From J038 sp034437535 (GTDB taxonomy: Bacteria; Chloroflexota; Anaerolineae; Aggregatilineales; Phototrophicaceae), in contig DAOTTZ010000032.1 of NCBI GenBank assembly GCA_034437535.1, forward strand, positions 1 through 64,000: 64,000 nt of DNA. The letters run 5' to 3'. The notes under the pieces were generated by a model that saw only the letters and a program-made list of their open reading frames with translations, searched no databases and was not told the DNA's origin. Below, piece by piece: positions 1-8,802 of this stretch (positions within the stretch are counted from its first letter, which is position 1; each line of letters starts with the position of its first letter). The position numbers and the translations under genes are program-made.

Positions 1-360
1 CAACGTGAACTGCTGCGGAACGTGGTCGAGAGAGTCGTCGTGAACACTGAGGGCGCAATCGACCGTGTGGAATACCTGCCACCGTTCGCCTACCTGCAAG
101 CTGTGCGGGACAGAGTGAATGAGGCAGCAGAGGACACCTCGGAGAACCTCACTCCAAACGAAAAAGACAGCCCAGTGGCTGCCTGTTCGAGTGAAGTCTT
201 AGATTGTGGGCACAAAAGGACTCGAACCTATAACCTACGCCTTGTAAGGGCGCCGCTCTGCCAATTGAGCTATGTGCCCGCTCAGATGTTAATCTACACC
301 AGGGCTGGACGAGAATCAAGACGCAAAAACCTCTGCTCAGGGTCGAGCAGAGGCGAATAG
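1..360 (+). CDS. C-terminal fragment of a serine site-specific recombinase (partial)
   Basis: The reading frame is open from the first base of the window, so the gene starts to the left. The visible residues (LLRNVVERVVVN...GAIDRVEYLPPFAYL) resemble the C-terminal end of large serine recombinases, which often end in a V-V-V-D/N strand, a short acidic turn and a PPF-x-YL motif. The frame meets no stop before the antisense tRNA-Val at 207-279; it runs through that gene and a terminator hairpin to TAG at 358-360. About 50 C-terminal residues are therefore tRNA and terminator read-through and are unlikely to be native. That suggests the gene lost its own stop at the tRNA junction, or that this is a relic. 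The N-terminal catalytic domain is outside the window, so family assignment rests on a short tail. Confidence 0.5.
   Translation, partial: QRELLRNVVERVVVNTEGAIDRVEYLPPFAYLQAVRDRVNEAAEDTSENLTPNEKDSPVAACSSEVLDCGHKRTRTYNLRLVRAPLCQLSYVPAQMLIYTRAGRESRRKNLCSGSSRGE
207..279 (-). tRNA. tRNA-Val (anticodon UAC)
   Basis: The minus strand folds as a 73-nt cloverleaf. The acceptor stem is GGGCACA/TGTGCCC with discriminator A, the D stem is GCTC/GAGC, and the anticodon stem is GCGCC/GGCGT around loop CTTACAA (anticodon UAC, valine). The variable loop has 5 nt and the T arm reads ATAGG-TTCGAGT-CCTTT, with one U-U mismatch in the stem. CCA is not encoded: the bases after the discriminator read CAA. The 3' end points toward the recombinase fragment on the left, the usual geometry when a tRNA 3' end serves as an attachment site. 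Confidence 0.93.
325..353 (-). terminator. Intrinsic terminator after the 137-aa membrane protein gene
   Basis: On the minus strand a perfect 9-bp stem CCTCTGCTC/GAGCAGAGG with a 6-nt loop is followed by TTTTTGCG. It lies 24 bases past the stop of the gene ending at 377 and upstream of the tRNA on the same strand. Confidence 0.8.
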
Positions 361-376
361 CAAACTTTGAAGATTA

Positions 377-790
377 CTACGCGGCGACAGGCGTCAGGGC
401 GTCCGCCTTGCCGGCCCGGCGATCCAGGAAGCCTTTCACACCGACACCGATTAGCATCGCTGTGCCGACGAACAGCACCAGCCAGCCAAACATTTCCATC
501 TGCATAAATTCACCGAAGTCATCCTGGTTGAGCGTGGATTGAACATCGAAGAAGTTCAACAACAGAATAGCCAGGATCAACAAACCCGGCAGAATGGCCC
601 AGCGCGTGCGGTTGAAGAAGATCAAGGCCATCGCAATAATCGCCAGCGGGATCATCAAAACACCATCGCCACCATCGTCCATGAACGCTACATTTAACTC
701 CAGTATCGATACAATCGGCAGGAAGCACCCGACAATTATCAATAAACCACCCAGAATACCGACGCCCTTCAATACGTTTGAATTGCTCAT
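377..790 (-). CDS. Small four-helix membrane protein of unknown function
   Basis: 137 residues. Four hydrophobic segments lie at about 6-28, 44-60, 66-82 and 102-120. A Asp/Gly-rich turn (DDGGDG, about 38-43) sits between helices 1 and 2, and a short polar loop with an EFMQMEMF run precedes helix 4. The C-terminus is short and mildly basic. No catalytic motif is visible. The ATG at 790 is preceded by a purine-rich TAGAGGGGTAGAG stretch that can act as ribosome binding site. The gene stands alone, with its own terminator at 325-353 and about 96 bases separating it from dcd upstream. I do not recognise the family; bacterial DUF-type four-helix proteins of this size are common. Confidence 0.7.
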   Translation of the reverse strand: MSNSNVLKGVGILGGLLIIVGCFLPIVSILELNVAFMDDGGDGVLMIPLAIIAMALIFFNRTRWAILPGLLILAILLLNFFDVQSTLNQDDFGEFMQMEMFGWLVLFVGTAMLIGVGVKGFLDRRAGKADALTPVAA

Positions 791-886
791 GTTCTCTACC
801 CCTCTAAGGTTTTAACCAACAATTTGGCTTTACATCCTTCATAATAGCGGGGTAGTGTGACGAGATCGTGACGAAAACGTCCCAGT

Positions 887-1444
887 TTAGCCCATTTTGG
901 GCGGTGTGACGCCGCGTTGCCCCTGATACTTGCCGGCTTTATCCGCGTAAGAGACCTCACATTCGTCGTCGGCCTCAAAGAATAAGACCTGGGCGATGCC
1001 TTCATTGGCGTAGACTTTGGCCGGGAGTGGCGTCGTATTGCTGATTTCCAGCGTGACGTAGCCTTCCCACCCTGGTTCAAACGGCGTCACATTTGTGATG
1101 ATGCCGCACCGGGCATAGGTGCTTTTGCCGACGCATAGCGTCAACACCTGGCGCGGGATGCGGAAGTATTCTACCGAACGGGCCAGCGCGAAGGAATTCG
1201 GCGGAACCACACAGACATCGGTCTGCACATCTACGAACGAACTCTCGGAGAAGTTCTTCGGATCCACGATAGCGGAATGCACATTGGTAAACACCTTGAA
1301 CTCGTCCGCCACACGCATATCATAGCCGTAAGACGACAAGCCATAACTCACGATGTCGCCGCGTGCTTGTTTTTCGACAAACGGGTCGATCATGCCGTGC
1401 GTCTGGGACATCTGACGGATCCAGTGGTCAGGCTTTAAGCCCAT
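887..1444 (-). CDS. dcd: dCTP deaminase
   Basis: Deaminates dCTP to dUTP, feeding dTMP synthesis; a soluble homotrimer of the dUTPase-like fold. With the ATG at 1444 the protein is 185 aa (MGLKPDHWI...), close to family length. This start has an AGAGGAGT Shine-Dalgarno at 1451-1458; the longer frame starting at 1471 has none and would begin inside the terminator hairpin. Visible family features are the YGLSSYGYDMRV segment near the N-terminus, the VGKSTYARCGI segment containing the conserved SxxAR-type motif, the catalytic-glutamate strand EGYVTLEISN, and the C-terminal YQGQRGVTPPK tail that closes over the nucleotide. I cannot distinguish from sequence alone the plain deaminase from the bifunctional deaminase/dUTPase. 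Confidence 0.93.
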   Translation of the reverse strand: MGLKPDHWIRQMSQTHGMIDPFVEKQARGDIVSYGLSSYGYDMRVADEFKVFTNVHSAIVDPKNFSESSFVDVQTDVCVVPPNSFALARSVEYFRIPRQVLTLCVGKSTYARCGIITNVTPFEPGWEGYVTLEISNTTPLPAKVYANEGIAQVLFFEADDECEVSYADKAGKYQGQRGVTPPKMG

Positions 1445-1478
1445 AGCGATACTCCTCTGGTTGTCTTTCAAATCAAGC

Positions 1479-1501
1479 GGGCGGAGGTTGACACTCCGCC
1501 C
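1479..1501 (-). terminator. Hairpin between the M16 protease gene and dcd
   Basis: Perfect 8-bp stem GGGCGGAG/CTCCGCCC with a 7-nt loop, 28 bases past the stop of the protease gene. The minus-strand sequence after it is GCTTGATTT, a weak T tract, so termination may be partial and allow read-through into dcd. Confidence 0.55.
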
Positions 1502-1529
1502 TGGTTACAGACCATTCGATCATCGACCG

Positions 1530-4442
1530 TTACAGGACTTTGGTCACCTGTAGGTCAGTCTCGATCTTGCCTTTGGTCGCGTTGATCGCATCTGATGATC
1601 CTAGCACGACCACGACCCCGTTATCGGCCAGGGCCTGGAGGGCATCTGCAAACTGGCGGAAATCATCCAGCGTGGTACTCAGCACCTGGTCACGGATTTG
1701 TTGACGTTGTTCATCGCTCAGCCCTATCAAATGACGTACCATCGAAGAATAGCCCTTGGCATCTGGCAATTTATAACTATCCATATTGCCGATGACGCCG
1801 ATGATATTCTTGGTCAACTCGTCCTGGTTCATCTCGACATCGCGCAGATGTGCGGTCGTTTCATCGTAGACGCGCAGGGTATCTAGCAGATTAGGATCTC
1901 GATAAGAGAAATAACGGGCCATACCGGAATCACGATCAAACGATAGCCCGGCACCATAGGCCCCACCCTGCACGCGCACCTTATTCCACAGGTAGGATGT
2001 GTTGATATGATTGGTGATCACATGCACCGAACCGTTATAGTCGTACCCCAGGTCATACAGATTGGCACCTTTGCCGACGTAGTTCACCTGGGCGGGCAGG
2101 CTCAAGCCTTCACTGGTGGGTTGGATGGTCGCATCCCATTTGTTGATCTGGACATCTGCAAACGGCAGGCTGGATACGAAGCCTTTAACGCGGTCTTCAA
2201 CCCCGTTCCAGTCTTGCTGGTCAAGCGTCACGTTGACCGTCAACGCCTTACGGTTGAAGATCCGGCGGCGGATGTCGAGCAGGGTCTCACGGACGGCATC
2301 CCAGTCGGTATCAATGCGCTGGATTAAATCACGCAGGAAGAACAGGTTCGTCAACCCGGCGACTTGCTCCCGCACCCAACCGGTATACGTCAAGTGTGAG
2401 CCGGTACGCCATACCACGACCTGATGCCCTGCCGGGATCAGAGATGCTTCGGCCTGGGCTTTTCTACTCAGCACGATTTGCTTAAAGCGGTCACGGTCGT
2501 TGAAGTCTACCCGTGTCATCACATCATGCAGAATATCCAGCAGATCCCCGACCTGTTGCACGGTGGCCTTAGACCGCACGATGTTGTACGTTGCGGCGTC
2601 ATCCTGGCCTTGCATCGCGTTAATGAGGGTGGAAACGCCGATGCCGCCGGTCTTCTGGCCGATGCGTTGTGTGAGGCTGACGTAATCTTCACGCTCGGTT
2701 CCCATCTGGAGCAATGCCGCGTTAAACATCGATAAATACGGCAATTGCTCCGCTGTGAGTGCCCGCAGGTCAAACGCCAGATCCAGGTAAAAAATACCGT
2801 TCGTCGCCAGATCATGATAAAGCAACGGCTCGCCATCAAGCTCTGATTGGGCAAGTGGCACCGTCCGAACAGAGCGGTCGATGTCATCCAGCGTCAGGCT
2901 GGGGATTAACGCCAGGTCTTCCGGCGAATCCGGTGTGTTTTGCATCTCACGGAGTTTGGCCGTCTCGGCAATCACCGCCTGGATGTCGTCCTCACTCATG
3001 GCGGAGCGGGCTTTTGCCAGTCGTTCACGCTCGGCTTCTGCACGGCGTTTCCCCAGGTCGGCATCCGGCGTTAAGATGACGGTAGAGCGGTGATCATTTT
3101 CCAGCAGATACTCCCGGATCAACCCTTCGAAATAATTACCCTGCGCGACCTTCTGCTTGATGGCCTTCAGCGGGGCTTCGAATGCCAACGGCGCGACCGG
3201 ATCACCGCCATATAACCAGGTATTAAACGACCGGATGCACATCAGCAAGCCACGCGGATAACCGCCGGTGTTGAACTCGCGCAATTGGAACTCAGTGGTG
3301 TTCAACGACGCTTCCACCTGGCCGGGGTCGATGCCGTTATCGGCTAACTGGCCTAAAGCTTCCAGCACCAGCGGCGCGACCTTTTCGGTATCTTCCACCT
3401 GCACACCGCGCAAGCCGGTGGCGAAGTGCATCTGGCGCATCCCGGCGTTGAACCCACCGCCGGCGGTATTTTCACCCAGTCCGCTATCCAGCAGAGCTTT
3501 TTTCAGCGGAGCGGCCTGGGTGCCGAGCAAGATATGTTCCAGGATGTCAAAGCCGAGCATCAATTCGATGTTATCGGGTTCCGGCAACAGCCAACTGACT
3601 GTCACCATCGCACGCGGGTCATCGGAATCACCAGCGTCATAAGATGCGACGGTCTCGCGGGGTTGATCGAACTGTGCTTGTAGTGCGATCTGTGAATCCA
3701 CGTCAATCGCGTCAAATTGGCTCAGGTATTCATCCAGCAGACGCAAACGTTCAGTGGGATCATCATCCCCATAGAAGAAAATTCGGGCGTTAGAGGGATG
3801 ATAGTAGGTCTGGTGGAAATGCTTAAAGTCGTCATAGGTCAAGTCCGGGATGGCTTCCGGGTCGCCGCCACTATCCACACCATAGGCAGTATCCGGGTAG
3901 AGTGCGGTTTGAGAGATACGCTGTAGGTTATCATCCGCGCTGGAATACGCGCCTTTCATCTCATTGTAGACCACGCCTTTGTAGGTCAGGTCGCCGTCTG
4001 GCTCGTCCAGTTCGTAATGCCAGCCCTCCTGTTTGAGGATGTCCGGTGAAATACGTGGAAAGAAGACCGAATCCAGGTAGACATCGACCAGGTTGTAAAA
4101 GTCCTGTAGGTTCTGGCTGGCGACCGGATACATGGTCTTGTCGGGGAAGGTCATCGCGTTGAGGAACGTCGCCATCGAACCTTTGATTAACTCGACAAAT
4201 GGTTCCTTCAGCGGGTACTTGCGCGACCCGCACAACACCGAATGCTCCAGGATATGCGCGATGCCGGTAGCATCCGGCGGCGGCGTGGCGAATGTGACCG
4301 CGAAGACCTTGTTTTCATCGTCGTTTAACAACGAGAGCAATTCTGCGCCGGTCTTCACATGGCGATAGATTCGCGCTGTGCTGTTGGCCTCCGGCACATC
4401 TTGTTCACTTACCAGTTCAAACCCATGAAGGTTCTCAGTCAT
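1530..4442 (-). CDS. M16C family zinc metalloprotease (presequence-protease / insulinase-like)
   Basis: 970 residues, the length of the single-chain M16C peptidases (PreP type), which fold as two halves around a closed chamber and degrade short unstructured peptides. The inverted zinc motif HxxEH is H63-I-L-E66-H67, followed by SVLCGSRKYPLKEPF as in PreP. The third ligand is probably E161 in VVYNEMKG, about 95 residues downstream, matching PreP spacing. The C-terminal half retains the usual RVQGGAYG substrate-binding segment (around residue 825). No signal peptide is seen, so the protein is probably cytoplasmic. It starts at ATG 4442 and ends with its own hairpin at 1479-1501. In bacteria such proteases are thought to recycle cleaved signal peptides and other short peptides; that role is inferred here. 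Confidence 0.9.
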   Translation of the reverse strand: MTENLHGFELVSEQDVPEANSTARIYRHVKTGAELLSLLNDDENKVFAVTFATPPPDATGIAHILEHSVLCGSRKYPLKEPFVELIKGSMATFLNAMTFPDKTMYPVASQNLQDFYNLVDVYLDSVFFPRISPDILKQEGWHYELDEPDGDLTYKGVVYNEMKGAYSSADDNLQRISQTALYPDTAYGVDSGGDPEAIPDLTYDDFKHFHQTYYHPSNARIFFYGDDDPTERLRLLDEYLSQFDAIDVDSQIALQAQFDQPRETVASYDAGDSDDPRAMVTVSWLLPEPDNIELMLGFDILEHILLGTQAAPLKKALLDSGLGENTAGGGFNAGMRQMHFATGLRGVQVEDTEKVAPLVLEALGQLADNGIDPGQVEASLNTTEFQLREFNTGGYPRGLLMCIRSFNTWLYGGDPVAPLAFEAPLKAIKQKVAQGNYFEGLIREYLLENDHRSTVILTPDADLGKRRAEAERERLAKARSAMSEDDIQAVIAETAKLREMQNTPDSPEDLALIPSLTLDDIDRSVRTVPLAQSELDGEPLLYHDLATNGIFYLDLAFDLRALTAEQLPYLSMFNAALLQMGTEREDYVSLTQRIGQKTGGIGVSTLINAMQGQDDAATYNIVRSKATVQQVGDLLDILHDVMTRVDFNDRDRFKQIVLSRKAQAEASLIPAGHQVVVWRTGSHLTYTGWVREQVAGLTNLFFLRDLIQRIDTDWDAVRETLLDIRRRIFNRKALTVNVTLDQQDWNGVEDRVKGFVSSLPFADVQINKWDATIQPTSEGLSLPAQVNYVGKGANLYDLGYDYNGSVHVITNHINTSYLWNKVRVQGGAYGAGLSFDRDSGMARYFSYRDPNLLDTLRVYDETTAHLRDVEMNQDELTKNIIGVIGNMDSYKLPDAKGYSSMVRHLIGLSDEQRQQIRDQVLSTTLDDFRQFADALQALADNGVVVVLGSSDAINATKGKIETDLQVTKVL

Positions 4443-4497
4443 GGCTTACATCCTCTCCTAATTATCTGTCAACAGGATCGCACTTCAAATAAAATGT

Positions 4498-6201
4498 TTA
4501 CATCCGCTCCGGGGCAGACATGCCCATGAGAGCCAGCACACGCTTCAACGTCACCGCCGCCATCTTGTAAAACCGCAGGCGGGCTTTCGCCACTGCCGGA
4601 TCGATGCCTTCCCCGAACACACGCACCCGGTCATACATCGGGTGGAACTGATTCGCCAGATCAAGCGCGAAGTGGGCGATGGTATGGGGCGATAGATTAT
4701 CTGCCGCAAAGGCCACGGTCTCCGGTAGTTTCAAGCACAGGCGTACAAAATCCATCGCTTCGTCATCCAGCAGGCGTAGATCTGCCCCGGCATCATCAAA
4801 CGCGCGAGCTTGTGCCTCCCGGAAGATCCCCAGGCAACGGACATGGGCATACTGAATATAATAGACCGGGTTTTCATTGCTCTGCTGGACGGCCAGATCA
4901 GCATCGAAGGTGAATTGTGATTCTGGACTGCGATGAAGCATGAAGTATTGGATGGCATCCGCACTGGTCATATCAATCATCTCGTCCAGCGTAATGTAAT
5001 CTGCCTTGCGCGTACTCATCTTCATCTCTTCCCCACCCCGCCGCAAGTGAACCATCTGCATAAAGACGACGTGCAGATGATCGGTACGGTAGCCGAGTGC
5101 TTCCAGGCCGAGCCGGACGACCTCCGCCTCTTTTTTATGATCCGCGCCGAGCACATTAACCAGCAGGTCAAAGTCGCGCTCTACCTTGTTGATGTGATAG
5201 GCAATATCCGGCAGAGTGTAGGTCGGTTCGTCGTTGCTCCGCACGACAACGCGGTCTTCGTCGTCGCCCATTTTGGTCGACCGGAACCAAGTGGCCGGCG
5301 GTAGATCTTTGTTGAGTTCTTTGACTTCATCGTCCTCTTGCTCTCGCACTGGCGACCGGTAGATATAGCCGGCCTCATCCAGCCGCTTGAGCGCGTCTTC
5401 GACGTGACCGTTTTCGATCAGCGTGATCTCATTGAAGAAGACATCATGCTGAATGTTAACCCGGTCGAGTGTTTGGCGGATCCACTCGAAGATACGCGCT
5501 TCGGCGTATTCCTTGAACGGTTGCCAATCGGCATCTTTCAGGCTATCGCCCTTCTCCGCCGCCAGTGCTTTAGCGAACTCGACCAGATAATCACCCTGAT
5601 AATGGTCTTCTGGCAGGTCAATCGACTGGCCCAACGCCTGCAAATAGCGGATGCGAAGACTTTCCCCCAGGCGGCGCATCTGCCCGCCGGCGTTGTTGAA
5701 GTAATACTCGCGGGTGACCTCATAACCGACGGCTTCCAACAAACGAGCAATACCTTCCCCCAGGATCGCGCCACGTGTGCGGCCAATCGTGATGGGGCCG
5801 GTTGGATTGGCACTCAGGTATTCGACCTGTGCGGTCTTGCCCTCGTGAAGATTCAATTTGGCGAAGGTCTCGCCGGCGTCGATGGTCGCGTCAATCTGCT
5901 GATGGAGCCAGCCCGCATCCAGCCGGATGTTGACATAACCAGGCGGGGCAACTTCAACCGCACCGATAAAATCCGCCTTTGGCATATGATCCGCGATGGC
6001 CTGGGCAATATCCAGGGGCTTACGGCGGGCCAGCTTGGCCGATGCCAACGCGACCGGCGAGCCATAATCCCCCTGCGCCGGTGACTTCGACGGGATGACC
6101 GGGATCTGTGGCATGTCAAATTCGGGTAGATCATCCGCTTCTTGGGCGGATTGAATGGCGGTCTTGATGAGATCAGCGATTTCGAATGGAATCGGGTTCA
6201 A
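4498..6201 (-). CDS. argS: Arginyl-tRNA synthetase
   Basis: 567 residues, a class Ia synthetase charging tRNA-Arg. In order: an N-terminal Add-1-like domain (about 1-110), the catalytic Rossmann core beginning at SANPTGP (130-136), the Y-Y-F-N-N-A-G-G-Q motif at 166-174, the KMSKS-type loop K394-M-S-T-R398, and a C-terminal DALR anticodon-binding domain ending in a Leu/Met-rich helix. The HIGH signature is replaced: where most ArgRS read HVGH, this protein has T138-I-G-R141. The fold and flanking residues are otherwise normal and it is the only argS in the window. It is cotranscribed with the methyltransferase gene upstream (14-base gap) and perhaps the epimerase. Confidence 0.92.
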   Translation of the reverse strand: MNPIPFEIADLIKTAIQSAQEADDLPEFDMPQIPVIPSKSPAQGDYGSPVALASAKLARRKPLDIAQAIADHMPKADFIGAVEVAPPGYVNIRLDAGWLHQQIDATIDAGETFAKLNLHEGKTAQVEYLSANPTGPITIGRTRGAILGEGIARLLEAVGYEVTREYYFNNAGGQMRRLGESLRIRYLQALGQSIDLPEDHYQGDYLVEFAKALAAEKGDSLKDADWQPFKEYAEARIFEWIRQTLDRVNIQHDVFFNEITLIENGHVEDALKRLDEAGYIYRSPVREQEDDEVKELNKDLPPATWFRSTKMGDDEDRVVVRSNDEPTYTLPDIAYHINKVERDFDLLVNVLGADHKKEAEVVRLGLEALGYRTDHLHVVFMQMVHLRRGGEEMKMSTRKADYITLDEMIDMTSADAIQYFMLHRSPESQFTFDADLAVQQSNENPVYYIQYAHVRCLGIFREAQARAFDDAGADLRLLDDEAMDFVRLCLKLPETVAFAADNLSPHTIAHFALDLANQFHPMYDRVRVFGEGIDPAVAKARLRFYKMAAVTLKRVLALMGMSAPERM

Positions 6202-6215
6202 TGGTTTACACTCCC

Positions 6216-7022
6216 TTATAGCCCCTGATAATTTAAGATTGTAACAAACTCACCGTTGTGCGTTAAGACTTCGATTCGTCCGTCCGGGCCGATCTTGACG
6301 GCTGGTTCGATCAGCACTTCGACCGCCGGACGTGCGCCGACTGGCTCCGCATGGCCGTGTAAACGCGCCCACACCCGCTGGTAATCCACCTGCCACGGTT
6401 CGATCACCACGTCGAAGAAGCCGCGATGCTCTAAGCGGGCGACGAGGGATGCTTCGTCATGGGTTCGGCCCGGCATCCAGGGGGTGCCGATGCGGTTGGT
6501 GGTCAGCAGAACGCCGCCGGGTCTTAGCACCCGCGCCATCTCATCCAGCGCGGAGTCAGGATCTGAGAAGAACTCCAACGCTTCCAGGCAGGTCACTGCG
6601 TCGAAACTATCATCGTGGAACGGCAATCCCTCCGCCGGGCCATAAACCCAGGTCACACGGTCGCCATCGGCGGCGAATTTGGCCTGGGCATGATCCATCA
6701 TCCGGCGGCTGAGATCCAGCCCGATGATGCGCCCCTGGAACAACACATGATTCAGCAACGCCTCCGGCAGGCGTCCGGTACCGGTGGCGACATCTAATAC
6801 CATTGGCGACTGGTGCGGTGCCAGCAAGCCCATTAGCGGCTTTGCCAGCAGAACATGGTCGTATTCCGGGCTGAATTCTTTGACGGTATCGTAACGCGGG
6901 GCGAAGCGATCATACAACCAGATGACGACCCGCCGCCCCAGGTAAACGCCTTCCGTTTCATAGATCAACCACCACAGCAGAAATCCACCCAAGCCGACGG
7001 CAACCAATGCCAGCCAGATCAC
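6216..7022 (-). CDS. Membrane-anchored class I SAM-dependent methyltransferase
   Basis: 268 residues. The first ~20 residues are a hydrophobic helix (MIWLALVAVGLGGFLLWWLI) that probably anchors the protein. The Rossmann methyltransferase domain follows: SAM motif I is VLDVATGTG at 75-83, the acidic end of strand 2 is GLDLSRRM, and the post-motif II region FDAVTCLEALEFF is typical of Methyltransf_11 enzymes. The substrate is not deducible. The start codon overlaps the stop of the upstream epimerase gene by four bases (7019-7022), so the two are translationally coupled. Confidence 0.82.
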   Translation of the reverse strand: MIWLALVAVGLGGFLLWWLIYETEGVYLGRRVVIWLYDRFAPRYDTVKEFSPEYDHVLLAKPLMGLLAPHQSPMVLDVATGTGRLPEALLNHVLFQGRIIGLDLSRRMMDHAQAKFAADGDRVTWVYGPAEGLPFHDDSFDAVTCLEALEFFSDPDSALDEMARVLRPGGVLLTTNRIGTPWMPGRTHDEASLVARLEHRGFFDVVIEPWQVDYQRVWARLHGHAEPVGARPAVEVLIEPAVKIGPDGRIEVLTHNGEFVTILNYQGL

Positions 7023-8011
7023 GCCAGCAGGCCCTTTTCCCGCAGGTAGGTCTCACAACTGGCGATGCCGTCTTCCAGGCTTACCGATGGCTCCCAGCCG
7101 AGTAGATCGTGGGCTTTGTCCATCTTGTAGGTGATGTAATTGAGCAGAAACGGCACCAGATCCCGCGCATCTTTGACCGGCGACCCGGACGACCCGAAGA
7201 AGGACAGCACCGGCGCGGCGGCCCGTGCCAGGATGGGCGGCACACCAATCCAGGTCTGACGATCTAGAAATTGCTCGGCATACCCACCGAGGAAGTCGCG
7301 CCAAGTCGGTGATGGATCTGGTGTGCAATTGAACGCCTGGTTGCTGGCGGCAGGATGAGCTGCCAACACCAGACAGAGATCGACCACATCATCGACATGA
7401 ATTGGATAAGCGGACCCACTGCCATCGCCGATCCAGATCGGCCCACGCTTTGCCAGCCGGAACATTTGCCGCGTCCACATGGAGCTACGCGGGCCGTAGA
7501 TCATGCCGGGGCGGATGATCCTGTAATCCAACCCGTGCCGGTTGCTCACATCACGCACGGTCTTTTCTGCCCCGACTTTGGTGATGTGATAGGGATCTTT
7601 CCCCGGATCATACGGGTTGGTCTCGGTTACGTCAAAGCGATTGCGATACCCATAGACCGAGATGGTGCTGACGTGGATAAAGCGTGTGACGCCGTTTTCC
7701 GCCGCAGACCGGGCGACATTATACGTGCCGTGCATGTTGACCGTCGATTGCTTTTCTTCCGACCCACCCAGGGCCGCCGCCGCATGGAACACGTAATCAA
7801 CACCCTGGGTAAGATCATGCATCCGGTCACTGTCGGTAATATCACCGATGACGGTTTCAATGTGGTCGCGCTCTCTGATGTAGGCGTCGCGCTCTGGGCG
7901 GCGGGCCAGCCCGCGCACCTGCGCACCTTCTTTTGCCAGGCGGCGGGCCAACGCCCCGCCCAGGAAGCCCGTTGCACCGGTTACAAGAACCGTTTTGCCG
8001 GTGAAGTCCAT
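7019..8011 (-). CDS. NAD-dependent epimerase/dehydratase (extended SDR)
   Basis: 330 residues. N-terminal nucleotide-binding motif T11-GATGFLG-18 (TGxxGxxG), a DITD segment after strand 4, the active-site serine strand FIHVSTISVYG, and the catalytic pair Y141-x-x-x-K145 (YHITK). This is an extended short-chain dehydrogenase/reductase that most likely acts on a nucleotide sugar or a 3-beta-hydroxysteroid/terpenoid-like substrate; the C-terminal substrate domain is too variable to decide. It is coupled to the downstream methyltransferase by an ATGA overlap and is divergent from the sulfate-reduction gene at 8107. Confidence 0.85.
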   Translation of the reverse strand: MDFTGKTVLVTGATGFLGGALARRLAKEGAQVRGLARRPERDAYIRERDHIETVIGDITDSDRMHDLTQGVDYVFHAAAALGGSEEKQSTVNMHGTYNVARSAAENGVTRFIHVSTISVYGYRNRFDVTETNPYDPGKDPYHITKVGAEKTVRDVSNRHGLDYRIIRPGMIYGPRSSMWTRQMFRLAKRGPIWIGDGSGSAYPIHVDDVVDLCLVLAAHPAASNQAFNCTPDPSPTWRDFLGGYAEQFLDRQTWIGVPPILARAAAPVLSFFGSSGSPVKDARDLVPFLLNYITYKMDKAHDLLGWEPSVSLEDGIASCETYLREKGLLA

Positions 8012-8106
8012 AACATTCTCCTAAAGTTATCGCTATTGTGAGCAGACACAATCAGCGGTATGGTAATTTTACTTATCGATTCTGCACCAAACGATTGAAG
8101 GTTAAC

Positions 8107-8802
8107 ATGGTCATTCCAATAGACGACCTAGCCGCCTTAAACCGCCAGCTAGAGGCCGAACCACCGCAGTCTATCTTACGTTGTGCGGTCGAGCGTTGTG
8201 GGGAACGTCTGGTTATCGTGACGAGCTTTCAACACACTGGCATCGCCACCATTCATATGATGCAGTCCATCGCACCACGCACGCCGATTATCACCCTGGA
8301 TACCGGCTTACTGTTCCCGGAAACACGCGATCTGATGGATGAGATGGAAGCTCGCTTTAACCTCAACTTGATCCGTGTGCGCCCCCAACAGACGGTCACC
8401 GGGCAAGCGGCGGAATACGGCCCGAACCTGTGGGATCGTCAGCCGGATCAATGTTGCCATCTACGAAAAGTGATCCCGCTGGATAATGCCCTGCGGCCCT
8501 ATCAAGCATGGATCACCGGATTGCGGCGGGATCAATCTACCCACCGGGGCAACACCCCCATCGTCCAGCGCGACCCGAAACGCTGGCCCATGCTCAAGAT
8601 CGCGCCGTTCGCCACCTGGACGGCGGAGATGGTCGAGATTTACATCCGGGCGCATGACCTGCCGTATAACCCGCTATACGATCAGAATTATCTGAGCATC
8701 GGTTGCCAACCCTGCACACGCCCGGTCGATCCATCTGAGGACAGCCGGGCCGGACGCTGGGCCAACAGCGACAAGATCGAGTGCGGCATCCATAGTGATT
8801 AA
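8107..8802 (+). CDS. cysH: Adenylyl-/phosphoadenylyl-sulfate reductase
   Basis: 231 residues from the ATG at 8107, which has GAAGGT just upstream; a longer frame from a GTG at 8038 adds 23 residues without family similarity. The enzyme reduces APS or PAPS to sulfite with thioredoxin in assimilatory sulfate reduction. The SFQHTG P-loop-like turn replaces the usual SFG motif. The four iron-sulfur cysteines of the APS-type enzyme are present as C116-C117 and C200-x-x-C203, and the catalytic cysteine is C226 in the tail ECGIHSD. The cluster cysteines favour APS as substrate. No other sulfur-assimilation gene is adjacent. Its last bases overlap the convergent ABC transporter gene by four bases. 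Confidence 0.9.
   Translation: MVIPIDDLAALNRQLEAEPPQSILRCAVERCGERLVIVTSFQHTGIATIHMMQSIAPRTPIITLDTGLLFPETRDLMDEMEARFNLNLIRVRPQQTVTGQAAEYGPNLWDRQPDQCCHLRKVIPLDNALRPYQAWITGLRRDQSTHRGNTPIVQRDPKRWPMLKIAPFATWTAEMVEIYIRAHDLPYNPLYDQNYLSIGCQPCTRPVDPSEDSRAGRWANSDKIECGIHSD

Noticed and set aside
5338..6084. 248-residue open frame opposite argS
   Set aside because: It is a shadow of argS with no recognisable domain and no ribosome site.
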